Below are positions 17,439 through 27,961 of a stretch of 35,626 nt of DNA, piece after piece. The stretch comes from Phycisphaerales bacterium. Lineage in GTDB: Bacteria; Planctomycetota; Phycisphaerae; UBA1845; PWPN01. The notes below the pieces were generated by a model that had not been told where the DNA came from, did no database searches, and saw nothing but the letters and a program-made list of their open reading frames with translations. The stretch's first letter is position 1, and each line of letters begins with the position of its first letter. The position numbers and the translations under genes were made by a program. The stretch is taken from contig JAAYCU010000128.1 in assembly GCA_012729595.1 (NCBI GenBank), positions 1 through 35,626 on the forward strand, read 5' to 3'.

Positions 17439-18203
17439 ATGCTGAAAGAATTCTCCCTTGACGGTCGTTTCGCCCTGGTGACCGGGGGCAGTAAAGGGCT
17501 TGGATACGTCATGGCCGAGGCATTGGCCCGAGCAGGCGCGGAGGTAGCGGTCACCAGCCGGCAGGAGTCGTCCATAAAAACGGCGGCTGATCGGCTGACC
17601 CGCGCCACCGGGCGACGCATTGTGCCCTTGGCCGCCGATGTCACCCGGCGATCCGACGTGGAGGTGATGACCGAGAAAACCCTTGAAGCATTCGGGCGTC
17701 TGGATATTTTGGTCAATAACGCGGGAATCAATATACGCAAGCCAACCGTTGAGCAGTCCGAGGAGGAGTTTCGCGAAATCTTGGATACGAATCTGCTGGG
17801 GGCATTCCGGGTCGCTCGGGCCGTTGGCCGCCATCTCGTTCGCCAGAAAAGCGGGGTTGTTATCAACGTCGCCAGCATGATCGGACTGGTCGGATTGGCC
17901 GGACGACCCGGCTATACCTCCAGCAAAGGGGGATTGATCCAGTTAACTCGCACGATGGCTCTCGAATGGGCTCCGCTGGGTATCCGGGTCAACGCCCTAT
18001 GCCCCGGCCCCTTTGCCACCGAGATCAATACGCCGGTGTTGAACGATCCCGAAGCCAGCCAATCATTTGTACAACGTATTCCCCTCGGCCGCTGGGGCAA
18101 ACCGGCCGAACTCGGACCCGCGGCAGTGTTCCTGGCTTCGGACGCCTCCAGCTTCATGACCGGAGCAACCCTGGTCATCGACGGCGGCTGGACGGCCCAG
18201 TAA
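17439..18203 (+). CDS. SDR family oxidoreductase (gluconate 5-dehydrogenase / FabG-like)
   Basis: FALVTGGSKGLGYVMAEALARAGAEVAVTSR, NNAGIN, YTSSKGGLIQLTRTMALEWAPLGIRVNALCPGPFATEIN, SFMTGATLVIDGGWTAQ. Confidence 0.95.
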   Translation: MLKEFSLDGRFALVTGGSKGLGYVMAEALARAGAEVAVTSRQESSIKTAADRLTRATGRRIVPLAADVTRRSDVEVMTEKTLEAFGRLDILVNNAGINIRKPTVEQSEEEFREILDTNLLGAFRVARAVGRHLVRQKSGVVINVASMIGLVGLAGRPGYTSSKGGLIQLTRTMALEWAPLGIRVNALCPGPFATEINTPVLNDPEASQSFVQRIPLGRWGKPAELGPAAVFLASDASSFMTGATLVIDGGWTAQ

Positions 18204-18269
18204 GCTGCCAAGGCTGCCCATCCCAATGGCAGTCGCCCCTAACCCGTGGCATAGACTTCATTAAGACCG

Positions 18270-19412
18270 TTACAACGCAATGGTAGTTGCGGATTGGTGG
18301 GACTCCAAGGCGGCAGTAAAGAGACGATGACTGAGAGCAACCTCTTCGGGGGTCACACAGCCGGCGAATTTGCTGATCGGTTGGCCATGGATCAACTCAT
18401 GGAGATAGGCTGCCCACATCTGCTGGACCGCGTCGGAAAACCCGAACTCAAAGATCCCACCGGTAATGGTCGGGATGGCGGTTTCCATACCCATGTCGAT
18501 GCTGGACCAGTTCTGTTCACGCCCGTCGTATTGCAGTATAGCAAGGCATTTGGGATTCTTGGTCGAGAATCTCAGCGACGTACGTGTACCGAGAATATTT
18601 ACGTACCATGTATTCTTTTCGCCGGGTGCGATACGATGGCTCTTAAAGGTCCAGGGAAATATCTGGCCGGTGTGCGGGTCGGCCATTTCGCATAAGAGGG
18701 TCGCGTTGTCCCAGGTTTTACATGGCGCGACGCCGCCCTTCCCGTCAGGGCGTTCGGATACTATGTTGCTGAGGATGGCCCGCACGTTACGCGGCCGCCA
18801 ACCCGCCCGGAAGGGCACATGACAGGCATGCATTCCCAAATCACCCATCACCCCGTAAGCACCGTTGATTTCGATCATGCGTTTCCAATTGAGCGGTTTC
18901 TTGGGGTCGAGATCGCTTGAATGCAGGAATCCGGTTTCGATCTCGATTATGGTGCCGAGAGACTCGGCCTCGACCAAGGCTCCGATCTTCTGGACGGCCG
19001 GAAAAAACGGAAACTGCGAACAGCAGCGAACCAAAAGACCTGGATGCTGCCGGATGGCGGCCATGATCGCATCATTGGCCGGTCGATCCATGCCGAAAGG
19101 TTTTTCACCCATTAGGTGTTTACCAGCAGCGAGGACGGCGCCGTAAACTTCCTGATGCAGATTGTGCGGAACGGCAACATATACGGCGTCGACTTGCCTA
19201 TCGGAGAGCAACTTACAATAATCGTCAGTAAGCAGACGAATAGTCGGAAAATTATCCTTGTACCATGGTAACAGGTCGGCATTCTTGTCGCAGACAGCCA
19301 GCAGCTCGGGACGAACCCCGATTTGTGGCAAATGGCACCAGCGAGCTACGGCGCTGGCAAACTCACGCCCCATCAAGCCAGCACCGATGATCCCAAAACG
19401 AATAGTTTTCAT
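18270..19412 (-). CDS. Gfo/Idh/MocA family oxidoreductase
   Basis: IRFGIIGAGLMGREFASAVARW...VDAVYVAVPHNLHQEVYGAVLAAGKHLMGEKPFGMD. Confidence 0.93.
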   Translation of the reverse strand: MKTIRFGIIGAGLMGREFASAVARWCHLPQIGVRPELLAVCDKNADLLPWYKDNFPTIRLLTDDYCKLLSDRQVDAVYVAVPHNLHQEVYGAVLAAGKHLMGEKPFGMDRPANDAIMAAIRQHPGLLVRCCSQFPFFPAVQKIGALVEAESLGTIIEIETGFLHSSDLDPKKPLNWKRMIEINGAYGVMGDLGMHACHVPFRAGWRPRNVRAILSNIVSERPDGKGGVAPCKTWDNATLLCEMADPHTGQIFPWTFKSHRIAPGEKNTWYVNILGTRTSLRFSTKNPKCLAILQYDGREQNWSSIDMGMETAIPTITGGIFEFGFSDAVQQMWAAYLHELIHGQPISKFAGCVTPEEVALSHRLFTAALESHQSATTIAL

Positions 19413-19727
19413 GAAATACCTCCATCTTCCGACAAATTCGCCATCCTTGTCCTTTGCACCAAGCGAATACCCAAAGGGTTATCCGTTTCAATGGACATAT
19501 GGCCGTACCGAACGGGCCATGGCCCGCCAACATCTCATACCAGGAGCTGATTTGCCTACCTGACCGTCGAAACCAGACTGGTCAACCCAACGTAGCCTCT
19601 GACAACCGCGAAGACATCGCCAATCAAAAAGGTTTTCTATATAAACCAACTATCCATTCACGACCATACGGCACGCAGGTTACACCAGACAATCCCACAT
19701 TGCTTCAACACTTTTAATTCCACGTCG

Positions 19728-21467
19728 CTACAGCCAGATCCCAGAGAACAACAGCATCAGCCCGGCAGTCAAGAGAACAAAAAGAGCCCACCACAATACA
19801 ACATGGTTATACCAGCGGGTTCCCAGCTCATCGAAGATGTTGAGCCGACGCCAATTGAAAGTGAGCTGATCGCTAACCTGTTCCGGCCGCGGCGGATCGC
19901 TAAGTAAGCTGACGACCACGCAGAGAGCCACACTGACGAGCCAGGTAATCGTAGCTTGGCTCATGAAGGGCTGTATCCAGGCCGGGCAACCGGGCACTTT
20001 CCAGACCAGCAACTTAAGCAGAATGGCCGTGACGAAACCGCCCAGTACCGCCACTGTTGCCCCCTTCCCGTTGATCCGGCGAAAGAGAACACCGAGCAGG
20101 AATATCGCCCCGAACGGCGGAGCGAAAAAGGCATAGAGCTCCTGGGCGTATTGAAATAGCCCGACCGGCAGATAAACGATCAGCCTGGCCAGAGCCACGG
20201 ACAAAATCATGAACATGATTGCGGAAATCCGACCAACTAAAACCAGGTGTTTACCGGAAGCGGAAGGGCACAGCAACCGTTGGTAAACATCCATGGTAAA
20301 GACGGTAGAAGTCGAGTTGAGTACGGCCTGAACCGTGGACTGAATAGCCCCGAACAAAGCGGCTAGAAACAGTCCGCGTAGACCGACTGGGATCATAGTC
20401 TGAAGCATGTGAACGTAACCTTTGTCGGCTTCAGTCTGAATAGCGTCCCACGGCAAACGCAGGATTTCCGGATTGTGGGCAAAGAGAATCAGGCCAGGGA
20501 TAACCGTTATACAAGGGAGAAACACTTTCATATAGCCAGCCAGGACAATACCCATCCGGGCATGGTACATGTTCTTCGCCCCGAGGACGCGCTGGATCAT
20601 GAACTGATTGATCACGTTGTACCAGATGCTGACCGAGAATACTACGAAAACCAGGTTGGGCCATGGCAACAGTTGATGGGAAACCGGCTGGATGACGGAA
20701 AGTCGGTTGTAATGGTCCTGTCTGGCCATGTTTTGCGCATTATGAGCCACGACCTCGGCGTGAATACCGCACGTAGCCTTGTTACAGGCCAGCATGTTCT
20801 TGAATCCATCGATGACGCCTCCGTCCGGATCGAGGCTGGCTAAACCGTACATGGTTACAAGCAGGCCGCCAACAATCATGACCATCACGGTAAACACGTC
20901 CATCCAGGCCACGGATTTCAGCCCACCGTAAATCGCCCATAACCCGGCAGCGCACGCCACCACGATAATCGCGGACCAGAGATCCCATCCGAAAAGCTTA
21001 TGAATAGCGAGCCCACCTCCGTACAAAACAGCAGCCAGAAAGGCGACTACGTTCGTAATTACGGTAACAATGGCGAAAAACTGGCGCACGACCGCGTTGA
21101 ATCGACGCTCCATAAACTCGGGCGTGGTGAATACTTTGGAAGCCAGCAGAAAGGGAATAAAGAACCAGATCAGAATCGTAAAGGTCGCGACGTTGCCCCA
21201 TTCCCATACGGCCGCGCAGATGCCGTAAACAAACGCGGCCCCAATCATACCGATAAACTGCTCAGCGCTGATGTTAGAGGCGATGAACGAACAGCCAACT
21301 ACATACCAGGGTAGAGAGCGACCGGCCAGAAAGTAGTCGTCAGACTGTTTCTTCTCACGGCCAGCCCAGAAGCCGATGATCGAAATCACCACAAAATATC
21401 CGAGAAAAGCCACATAATCCCAGCGGGCCAGCTCAAACGTTTCCAGACCCTTCATCTCTTCCGGCAT
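19728..21467 (-). CDS. Sodium:solute symporter (SSS family)
   Basis: YFLAGRSLPWYVVGCSFIASNISAEQFIGMIGAAFVYG..., multiple TM helices, AIQSTVQAVLNSTSTVFTMDVYQRLL. Confidence 0.93.
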   Translation of the reverse strand: MPEEMKGLETFELARWDYVAFLGYFVVISIIGFWAGREKKQSDDYFLAGRSLPWYVVGCSFIASNISAEQFIGMIGAAFVYGICAAVWEWGNVATFTILIWFFIPFLLASKVFTTPEFMERRFNAVVRQFFAIVTVITNVVAFLAAVLYGGGLAIHKLFGWDLWSAIIVVACAAGLWAIYGGLKSVAWMDVFTVMVMIVGGLLVTMYGLASLDPDGGVIDGFKNMLACNKATCGIHAEVVAHNAQNMARQDHYNRLSVIQPVSHQLLPWPNLVFVVFSVSIWYNVINQFMIQRVLGAKNMYHARMGIVLAGYMKVFLPCITVIPGLILFAHNPEILRLPWDAIQTEADKGYVHMLQTMIPVGLRGLFLAALFGAIQSTVQAVLNSTSTVFTMDVYQRLLCPSASGKHLVLVGRISAIMFMILSVALARLIVYLPVGLFQYAQELYAFFAPPFGAIFLLGVLFRRINGKGATVAVLGGFVTAILLKLLVWKVPGCPAWIQPFMSQATITWLVSVALCVVVSLLSDPPRPEQVSDQLTFNWRRLNIFDELGTRWYNHVVLWWALFVLLTAGLMLLFSGIWL

Positions 21468-21476
21468 GGATACTCC

Positions 21477-22949
21477 TCAAGATATTTCGGTTCGGCCCTG
21501 TTCCGTCAGGACGGTTTGCACGGACGCCAAGTATTGTTGCAGAAGCGGCGCGTAGAACCTGGCGTTCGCTACCGGTTTAATCTCACGTACGGGACCGATC
21601 ATCTCCCCGTATAACTTGTCCAGCGGTACATCCGGCTCAAGCATAGCCCGGGATAGAATCGCGGCCCCAAAGGCGCTGACCTCGGTTTCTCGTGGACACA
21701 CCACCGTAAGCCCGGTAATGTCGGCAACGATCTGTGGAGTGACGTGCCCTCGCGAGCCTCCACCGCACATAATCAGTTGCCGCACCGGACAGCCACCGGC
21801 TTCCAGCCAACCTAGTTGCCGGGCGAGCTCGAAACACAAGCCCTCCACCGTAGCCCGCAACAGATGATCGGGCCCGTGGGCCAGACGCATATGGTTCAGA
21901 CGGCCGCCGACCGGCCGATTCCGCCCGCCGACCGCATCGAGAAACGGCAGCAATTGCATCCCGTCGCAACCGGGAACAACGGACTCCAGCCAATCGTCGA
22001 TCTGTTCGCGGGTCGCGTCGGCCCGTCCGGTCACCTGCAAGACCCATTGCACCATCGAGCCACCGACGGCCAGCGAGAGAAGCTGGCCCCACCGTTCCGG
22101 TACCACATGATCGCACACCCACGCCGAGGGCACGACCGGCGTCATCAGGTAGTCGGCGATAGCCACCAATACCCAAGCCGTGCCCGCTCCGAACATGACC
22201 TGCCCCGGCTCGAGCGCTCCGCATCCGAGAGTGGCAGCATATTGATCATGGACCGCCGGGCCGACGGGAATGCCGGTGGGCAAACCGGTAAGCCCGGCCG
22301 TTTCGGCGGTCAGAGTTCCAGCCACCGCCCGGGCGGGTAGCAGCTCGGCAAGCTGGTCCGCCTCAAGATGCAGTTCGGCCATAAGCTCGGGGGCAAGGCC
22401 CTTCAATGTCGGGCTGTAAAGACACGAAATACTCAGAGAGGAACAATCCTGCGCACCGCGGCCGCAAAGCCGTTGGACAATGGTATCCCCGACGAAGCCA
22501 ACGATGTTCGATGGCTTAAATAAATCGGGGCAAGTCTGTTGCAACCGAAGTATTTGCCCCAGGGCAACACCGCTTTGCTCGTGCCCCAGGCATTGACGTA
22601 GCCAGCCCGCCCCCTTACGCTGATAAAGATCTTCATCGTAAATGCGGCCGCGGGCGTCGAGCCAACTGATCACCGGGCCGGTACAACGCCCATTCGCGTC
22701 GCGGATCTGTATGGCCCCGCCCTGGCTGGAAACTCCGACGGCCTGTACTTGGGCAAGGGCGGCATGCTCGCCGGCTACGCGGATAGCGGCCACGGTTGCC
22801 CGCCAGATTTCCTCGATATCCTGCTCGATCCCCCCATCCGTCGTATGCCGCAGGGAAACCGGCACCGACCCGCGCGCAACGATCCGCCCGTCCGGCTCAA
22901 CCAGCAGAGCCTTGACATTCGTCGTTCCCAGATCCAGGCCCAAGAACAT
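21477..22949 (-). CDS. FGGY-family carbohydrate kinase (xylulokinase-like)
   Basis: MFLGLDLGTTNVKALLVEPDGRIVARGSVPVSLRHTTDGGIEQDIEEIWRAT...GVSSQGGAIQIRDANG...CGGGSRGHVTPQIVADITGLTV. Confidence 0.92.
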   Translation of the reverse strand: MFLGLDLGTTNVKALLVEPDGRIVARGSVPVSLRHTTDGGIEQDIEEIWRATVAAIRVAGEHAALAQVQAVGVSSQGGAIQIRDANGRCTGPVISWLDARGRIYDEDLYQRKGAGWLRQCLGHEQSGVALGQILRLQQTCPDLFKPSNIVGFVGDTIVQRLCGRGAQDCSSLSISCLYSPTLKGLAPELMAELHLEADQLAELLPARAVAGTLTAETAGLTGLPTGIPVGPAVHDQYAATLGCGALEPGQVMFGAGTAWVLVAIADYLMTPVVPSAWVCDHVVPERWGQLLSLAVGGSMVQWVLQVTGRADATREQIDDWLESVVPGCDGMQLLPFLDAVGGRNRPVGGRLNHMRLAHGPDHLLRATVEGLCFELARQLGWLEAGGCPVRQLIMCGGGSRGHVTPQIVADITGLTVVCPRETEVSAFGAAILSRAMLEPDVPLDKLYGEMIGPVREIKPVANARFYAPLLQQYLASVQTVLTEQGRTEIS

Positions 22950-24347
22950 CTAAATCTCCACGTAATCCGCGTCAAGGAACTTCGCCAGATAGGCTAACCG
23001 TTTTCGGGCGTCGCCGAAGCCGAGGGCCAGGTGGTGTGGGCCGCTTGCCTGGAAGTAGGCGTTTAGGAAGTCGCGCACGTCGAGCGAGGGGTGAATTTTG
23101 CTATGGGGAACGGCCAGGTGTTCCAGGGGGCCGAAATCCTCGACGCGCACGGCCGCCGCGATGATTCGCCAGCGCTGCCCGGCGGTCAGGGTCAGCGTGC
23201 TTAGGGTGGCCTCACCTCGTTGATAGCTGAAGACCATTGCCAGTTGATTCCCGCGGATCGGCACGATCGGGGTGGGTCGGCGAACCAGGCGGATTTTGCG
23301 GCCTTGGGCGGCCATCGCGGCGTTGGCCTCGCCCATGTGGCTGAGCAATAACCCGTTGCCGGCAAAATCGATCGTGAAAACCTCGCTGAACCCGGCCGGT
23401 GGCAATAACATGTTGGCCACGGCCGAATGCGCCGCGGAAATCACGTCGCCCTCGCCGCCGAAACCGATCCCCTCGGCCAGCAAACGACTGGCGGCCACGA
23501 AGGGCAACGTTTCCGTACGATCGTCCTGCCCGAACGCCAGAAACTGATAGGTGAAGGCGTCCAGTCGATAATCCACAATCAGGCCGCGCAGGGCGACTTC
23601 GGCCCGGGCAGCGGCCTGCATGTCCTCTTGCGTTACGCCGTTGGTCACTTCGTAAACGCCGCGATATTCATCAACCAGCGCCTTGATCTGCGTGGGCTCG
23701 GCGTCAGCGGCCCGATGAACGAATTCGCTGATGGAAAGCGGCTGGCAAGTGCAGCCCAGACTGTTGGCCAGATGAGAGGTATCCACCCCGAAATCGCCCA
23801 TGCCCGGGAAGCCGTAGCCCAACTGCCCAATCCGCATTCTGCGTAAACGGTTTACCGCTCGGGCCGCTTGAAAAAGATCGGGCAACTCGCCCAGCGGCGC
23901 AGAATCCTCCAGATGGCTGCTCACGCAATAAAAGGGCACCCGCTCCCGGGTCAGCACGTTGCAGAGATCCTGCACACCATGCACGCCGTGATTGGCCAGT
24001 AACGCGTCGTCGTCGTAGGATTCATCGACGGCGTACAATTCCTGGGTGTTCCAGATGATAACCGGGAGGCGGGTCTGCTTGAGGGCCCGGACGGCGATCA
24101 GACTCGGCGCATAGGTGAGCAATACGACCAGAATGGCGTCCAGCCCGTCTTTCTCGAAGCCGGCTACCATTCGCTCGACATCCTCGCGGCGGCACACCGC
24201 TCGCTCGAAACGCGCTTCGGCCGCCGGAGCCAAGGCCGGGATGAGTTTCTCGCGGACGAACCGTTCACGCTCCGAACAAAGCTGGGGGGCCAGTTGCTCG
24301 TAGAAATCCAGGGTCAAACCCAGCAGCCCGATCGTCGGTTTATCCAT
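22950..24347 (-). CDS. L-fucose/L-arabinose isomerase-like protein
   Basis: GLLGLTLDFYEQLAPQL...DGLDAILVVLLTYAPSLIAVRALKQTRLPVIIWNTQELYAVDESYDDDALLANHGVHGVQDLCNVLTRERVPF...FGGEGDVISA; C-terminal HLALGFGDARKRLAYLAKFL. Adjacent to the kinase start. Confidence 0.82.
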   Translation of the reverse strand: MDKPTIGLLGLTLDFYEQLAPQLCSERERFVREKLIPALAPAAEARFERAVCRREDVERMVAGFEKDGLDAILVVLLTYAPSLIAVRALKQTRLPVIIWNTQELYAVDESYDDDALLANHGVHGVQDLCNVLTRERVPFYCVSSHLEDSAPLGELPDLFQAARAVNRLRRMRIGQLGYGFPGMGDFGVDTSHLANSLGCTCQPLSISEFVHRAADAEPTQIKALVDEYRGVYEVTNGVTQEDMQAAARAEVALRGLIVDYRLDAFTYQFLAFGQDDRTETLPFVAASRLLAEGIGFGGEGDVISAAHSAVANMLLPPAGFSEVFTIDFAGNGLLLSHMGEANAAMAAQGRKIRLVRRPTPIVPIRGNQLAMVFSYQRGEATLSTLTLTAGQRWRIIAAAVRVEDFGPLEHLAVPHSKIHPSLDVRDFLNAYFQASGPHHLALGFGDARKRLAYLAKFLDADYVEI

Positions 24348-24389
24348 GACTCGGTTCTCCCATGAGAGGTATTTGATATCGCGTCCATC

Positions 24390-24590
24390 CGCCAGCCCGA
24401 AGCGCTAGCGAGGGTCCATCAGCCCGACGCAGTTTACCTCGCTTTAGCGGGCCAGCGAGGGAAAAACGCCCCGGGAAACGTCGCCTACGACAAAACGTGT
24501 AAGCAAGTACGTAAGTTCGCTCGTTATCGTCCCTCGCTAGCGCTTCGGGCTGGCGATTGCGTATTCCCTCGCTCGCTCTGCGGGCTGGCG
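24390..24590. repeat. REP-like palindromic repeat cluster (25-nt unit)
   Basis: CGCCAGCCCGAAGCGCTAGCGAGGG (24390-24414), its exact reverse complement at 24531-24555, a copy with 3 mismatches at 24566-24590, and a more diverged CCTCGCTTTAGCGGGCCAGCGAGGG in between. Confidence 0.85.
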
Positions 24591-24594
24591 CGCG

Positions 24595-26004
24595 TTATGC
24601 GTAGCCCAGTTCGCGGGCCGTTTCGCCGATGGCCTCGTCGATGATATCCAGGCCTTTGAGCAATTCCGCCTCGTTCATGATGATCGGCGGGCTCATGCGC
24701 AGAATATGGCCTGCGGGAATCCAGGCCAGCCCTTTCGCGAACGCCTTGACGTAAACATGCTTGCCGGCCTCGTCGAACGGCGTCTTGGCCGCGCGGTCCT
24801 TGACCAGCTCGATACCCATCAGGCAGCCCTTGGCCCGCACGTCACCGATGATCTTGTGCTCGGCTTTCATCTTGTTCAGCCGCTTCATGGCCACCTCGCC
24901 GAGATGGCGGGCGTTGGCCAGGAGGTTTTCCTCCTCGATCACCTCGATGCTGGCCAGGGCGGCCGCGCAGGCCATTGGATTGCCGCCGTAGCTGCTGGAA
25001 GCGCTGATCTTGTCGAAGTTGCCCTTGATCCCCTCGCGAGCCACGCAGGCGGTGACGGGAAAACCGTTGCCAAAACCCTTGCCCAGCGTCACCACGTCGG
25101 GCACAACGCCCCAATGATCGAGGCAGAGCCATTGCCCGGTCCGTCCCATGCAGGTCAGAACCTCGTCGGCCATCAGCAGGATGCCCCGCTCGTCGCAGAA
25201 CTTCCGGAGTTTGGGGAAGAAGTCGTCCGGCGGCATGACCGTGCCTGCCCAACCCTGAATCGGTTCGAGTACGAACGCGGCGATCTGGCCGGTACTGCCC
25301 TCGGCGATGAACTCGGCGTAATTGTTCAGGTAGGCTTCGGTATCCAGAGTGCCGTCGGGACGGGTCCACAGCGGGCGATAGGTGTCCGGCCGGGGAACCA
25401 TGTAAAACCCAGGCATACGCGTCGAGGCGTTCATCGGGTTCATCCGCGCACAGGACACCGAGCCGAGGCTCTTGCCGTGGAAGTCACGGTAACAGGAAAT
25501 AAACTCCGGTCGCCCGGTAGCCGCCCGGCAGATCCGCAGACCGGCCTCGACCGCCACCGTGCCGCTGTCGTAAAGCTGCACACCGTTCAGATCGCCAGGC
25601 AGGATGTCCGCCATGCGGGCCATCAGAACCTCCTTGACCGGCGTGCTGAAATCGTGACAGTTCATCAGCCGGCGAGCCCAATAGGCGACGGCCTCGCTGA
25701 TTTTCGGATGGCAATGACCCAATGTGGTCACGTAAATCCCGCTCGAGAAATCGAGGTAGCGGTTGCCGTCCACGTCCTCCAGGATGACACCCTGCCCCTT
25801 GCTCCAGCAGACGGGGAACAACGTGACCTGGCCGGACAGCCCTTTATAGATATCCGCTGTGGCCTGGTGCATCCGCCGGCTGACCGGGCCGGGAACCTCG
25901 GTGATCAGATTGGGGATTTGCGTCAGGTCCGCCCGGCACCAATCACGATCATATTCGACCGACGGAATCACGGGTTCTTGGGTCATGGTTTTCGGCGACA
26001 TCAT
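24595..26004 (-). CDS. Class-III pyridoxal-phosphate aminotransferase (aspartate aminotransferase family)
   Basis: YLDFSSGIYVTTLGHCHPKISEAV..., FISCYRDFHGKSLGSVSC, LMADEVLTCMGRTGQWLCLDHWGVVPDVVTLGKGFGNGFPVTACVAR. Confidence 0.93.
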   Translation of the reverse strand: MMSPKTMTQEPVIPSVEYDRDWCRADLTQIPNLITEVPGPVSRRMHQATADIYKGLSGQVTLFPVCWSKGQGVILEDVDGNRYLDFSSGIYVTTLGHCHPKISEAVAYWARRLMNCHDFSTPVKEVLMARMADILPGDLNGVQLYDSGTVAVEAGLRICRAATGRPEFISCYRDFHGKSLGSVSCARMNPMNASTRMPGFYMVPRPDTYRPLWTRPDGTLDTEAYLNNYAEFIAEGSTGQIAAFVLEPIQGWAGTVMPPDDFFPKLRKFCDERGILLMADEVLTCMGRTGQWLCLDHWGVVPDVVTLGKGFGNGFPVTACVAREGIKGNFDKISASSSYGGNPMACAAALASIEVIEEENLLANARHLGEVAMKRLNKMKAEHKIIGDVRAKGCLMGIELVKDRAAKTPFDEAGKHVYVKAFAKGLAWIPAGHILRMSPPIIMNEAELLKGLDIIDEAIGETARELGYA

Positions 26005-27014
26005 TTCTCCTTGAGGAAACGGTTTAACAAGCCCATGCCATTTTCATAAAACAGCTTTTCCACGAATTCCCGCCCGAGGCCCAGCCGCTGAACGGCTTTC
26101 CGGGTCGCCCGCAACTGCTCATAGAGAAACGAGGTGAACAGCAGCTTGCGATGGTCGTCGCTGATGGACAGGCTCCAGGGCCGGGGGGTCACATAGGTGT
26201 ATTGATCGTTGATCTCGACGGACTTGCCCGCCGCCAGAGCGATGGGGATATCCGTGCCGTGCAGGATTTTATCCGCGGCAACGTGTTGCATAAGGTACTC
26301 GATCACTTCCCAGTGATTGAGCATGGTCAGATCGTAATACAGGTTGGGCAGACCCTTGAATCGGTCGAGCTGGCCGACGATATTCTTCAGGTAATAGGCC
26401 CGTCCAACATGAGCCAGGATGATTTTAGCTCGCGGCCAGGCGGTGCATAATTCCACGATCTGCCGCTGATTGAGCGGGTCGGCCAGGCGCAACTTGCGTG
26501 GAATATGCAGCATAATCAAAAGGCCCAGCTCGTCCGCGACCCGCATGATCTCCGGTGGCAGCATTTCGTGAATCTCGACCAGGTTGACATCCTGCTTGCC
26601 GACCAGATCGGGATAGGGTTTGAGGCCGACGAAGCCCCCCTCCATGATATCCTTCCGCAAGGCTTCCGGATCCTCGGCCGGATCGACCACCCGCAGGGCG
26701 AAAAACCTGCGGCGATCGCAACCGGTGGCTACATACTGGTTGTTCGCCTGCCAATGATAATGCGGAAAGGGCATCCCGAAGCAGACCGCCGACACTTCGC
26801 GGCCGGGATACACTTCGGCCAGATCGCGCTTCAGATCGTCGAAATCGTATTGATCGATCAGGTTTCCCGCGCAATCGAACGGTTCGCCTTGCGGCAGCGT
26901 TTCGGGGTGGAAGACATGCACGTGAAAATCAAGAATCCGGGCCGGGACGAAGTCGTCGAGTTCCTCCCGCCAGATTTTCAGGTTTCGTTCGTGCCTGGTC
27001 GTTTCCTGCCACAT
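26001..27014 (-). CDS. Amidohydrolase (metal-dependent hydrolase) family protein
   Basis: RILDFHVHVFHPETLPQG..., GFVGLKPYPDLVGKQDVNL, AKIILAHVGRAYYLKNIVGQLDRFKGLPNLYYDLTML, LHGTDIPIAL. 4-nt ATGA overlap with the downstream aminotransferase. ATG at 27014 preferred over 27110. Confidence 0.82.
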   Translation of the reverse strand: MWQETTRHERNLKIWREELDDFVPARILDFHVHVFHPETLPQGEPFDCAGNLIDQYDFDDLKRDLAEVYPGREVSAVCFGMPFPHYHWQANNQYVATGCDRRRFFALRVVDPAEDPEALRKDIMEGGFVGLKPYPDLVGKQDVNLVEIHEMLPPEIMRVADELGLLIMLHIPRKLRLADPLNQRQIVELCTAWPRAKIILAHVGRAYYLKNIVGQLDRFKGLPNLYYDLTMLNHWEVIEYLMQHVAADKILHGTDIPIALAAGKSVEINDQYTYVTPRPWSLSISDDHRKLLFTSFLYEQLRATRKAVQRLGLGREFVEKLFYENGMGLLNRFLKEK

Positions 27015-27130
27015 GTCTTCGTTCACACTTCTTGCCGTCGTCTTCAGGGATGGGCCGCTGGCGTTCCTGGCATAACGGACGGCTGGATAATATCTCCAAG
27101 AACCACGCATAAGCGCAGATCAGGACGCCA

Positions 27131-27940
27131 TCAGGAAAGCTTATATTTCCTGGCCATTTCTTGCGGATCCGCGTTGTCCCGTACAATGGCGCAGAGGGCC
27201 GCCTGGAAAGAGAACGGATCGGATACCTGGATGGCGTTACGGCCGAAGACCACCCCACCCGCGCCGGCCTGCACCTCGGTAGCGGCCAGTTTCAAAGCGT
27301 CCAGGGGTGTGGGTAGTTTTTCTGCCCCCAGCCCCAGGACCGGAACCGGACAGGTTTCGGTGACTTCCTGGAATCGGCAGGTATGGAAGGTCTTGATGGC
27401 GTCGGCCCCCAGTTCGGCGGCGATCCGTGAACCGATACGGATGTTCTCGTGTAACTGCTCGCTGCTCATCTCCAGATGTCCGGTCGGAAAGTATTCGCCG
27501 ATCACCGGGATGCCCAGGGAATGGCAACGGTTCACTAACCGGGCATATATTTCAACGTTGGCCGTGTCCCGCTGCTCGCTACCGGTCTGGAGGGTCAGCG
27601 AAACCAGGGCTATATCCATGCCCTCGCGCAGGGCGTCCTCCACGTCGTAACCGTTGACGCTTTGGGCCTCGCGATAATTCCAATGGAAGCAGTACACGCT
27701 GTTCCAGTTCAGGCGGACGACCGCCAGCGGGCGTCGGCGTCCGGCGAATACCTTGGCGCAATGCCGCAGCATCCCCGGGGCCAGCAACACCGCGTCAACC
27801 GTCGGATGAATACGCTCGGCCGTGGCCGGGAGGTTTTCCATGCCCGCGATCGGCCCGTCGAACAGGCCGTGATCGATGGCGATAATGACCGCCCGGTCAT
27901 CGCCGAACAAACGTTTACGCCGGATTTCCCGACCGTCCAT
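27131..27940 (-). CDS. DhnA-type (class I fructose-bisphosphate/LsrF-like) aldolase
   Basis: RAVIIAIDHGLFDGPIAGMENLPAT..., DAVLLAPGM, IPVIGEYFPTGHL, ELGADAIKTFHT, VPVLGLGAEKLPTPLDALKLAATEVQAGAGGVVFGRNAIQ. Confidence 0.88.
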   Translation of the reverse strand: MDGREIRRKRLFGDDRAVIIAIDHGLFDGPIAGMENLPATAERIHPTVDAVLLAPGMLRHCAKVFAGRRRPLAVVRLNWNSVYCFHWNYREAQSVNGYDVEDALREGMDIALVSLTLQTGSEQRDTANVEIYARLVNRCHSLGIPVIGEYFPTGHLEMSSEQLHENIRIGSRIAAELGADAIKTFHTCRFQEVTETCPVPVLGLGAEKLPTPLDALKLAATEVQAGAGGVVFGRNAIQVSDPFSFQAALCAIVRDNADPQEMARKYKLS

Positions 27941-27961
27941 GTAACACCTCGTTCCTTCAAC

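Noticed and set aside
24706-26049. 447-aa plus-strand ORF opposite the aminotransferase
   Set aside because: Shadow ORF of a well-supported class-III aminotransferase; the same applies to 26505..27650 (381 aa) and 13587..14525 (312 aa).
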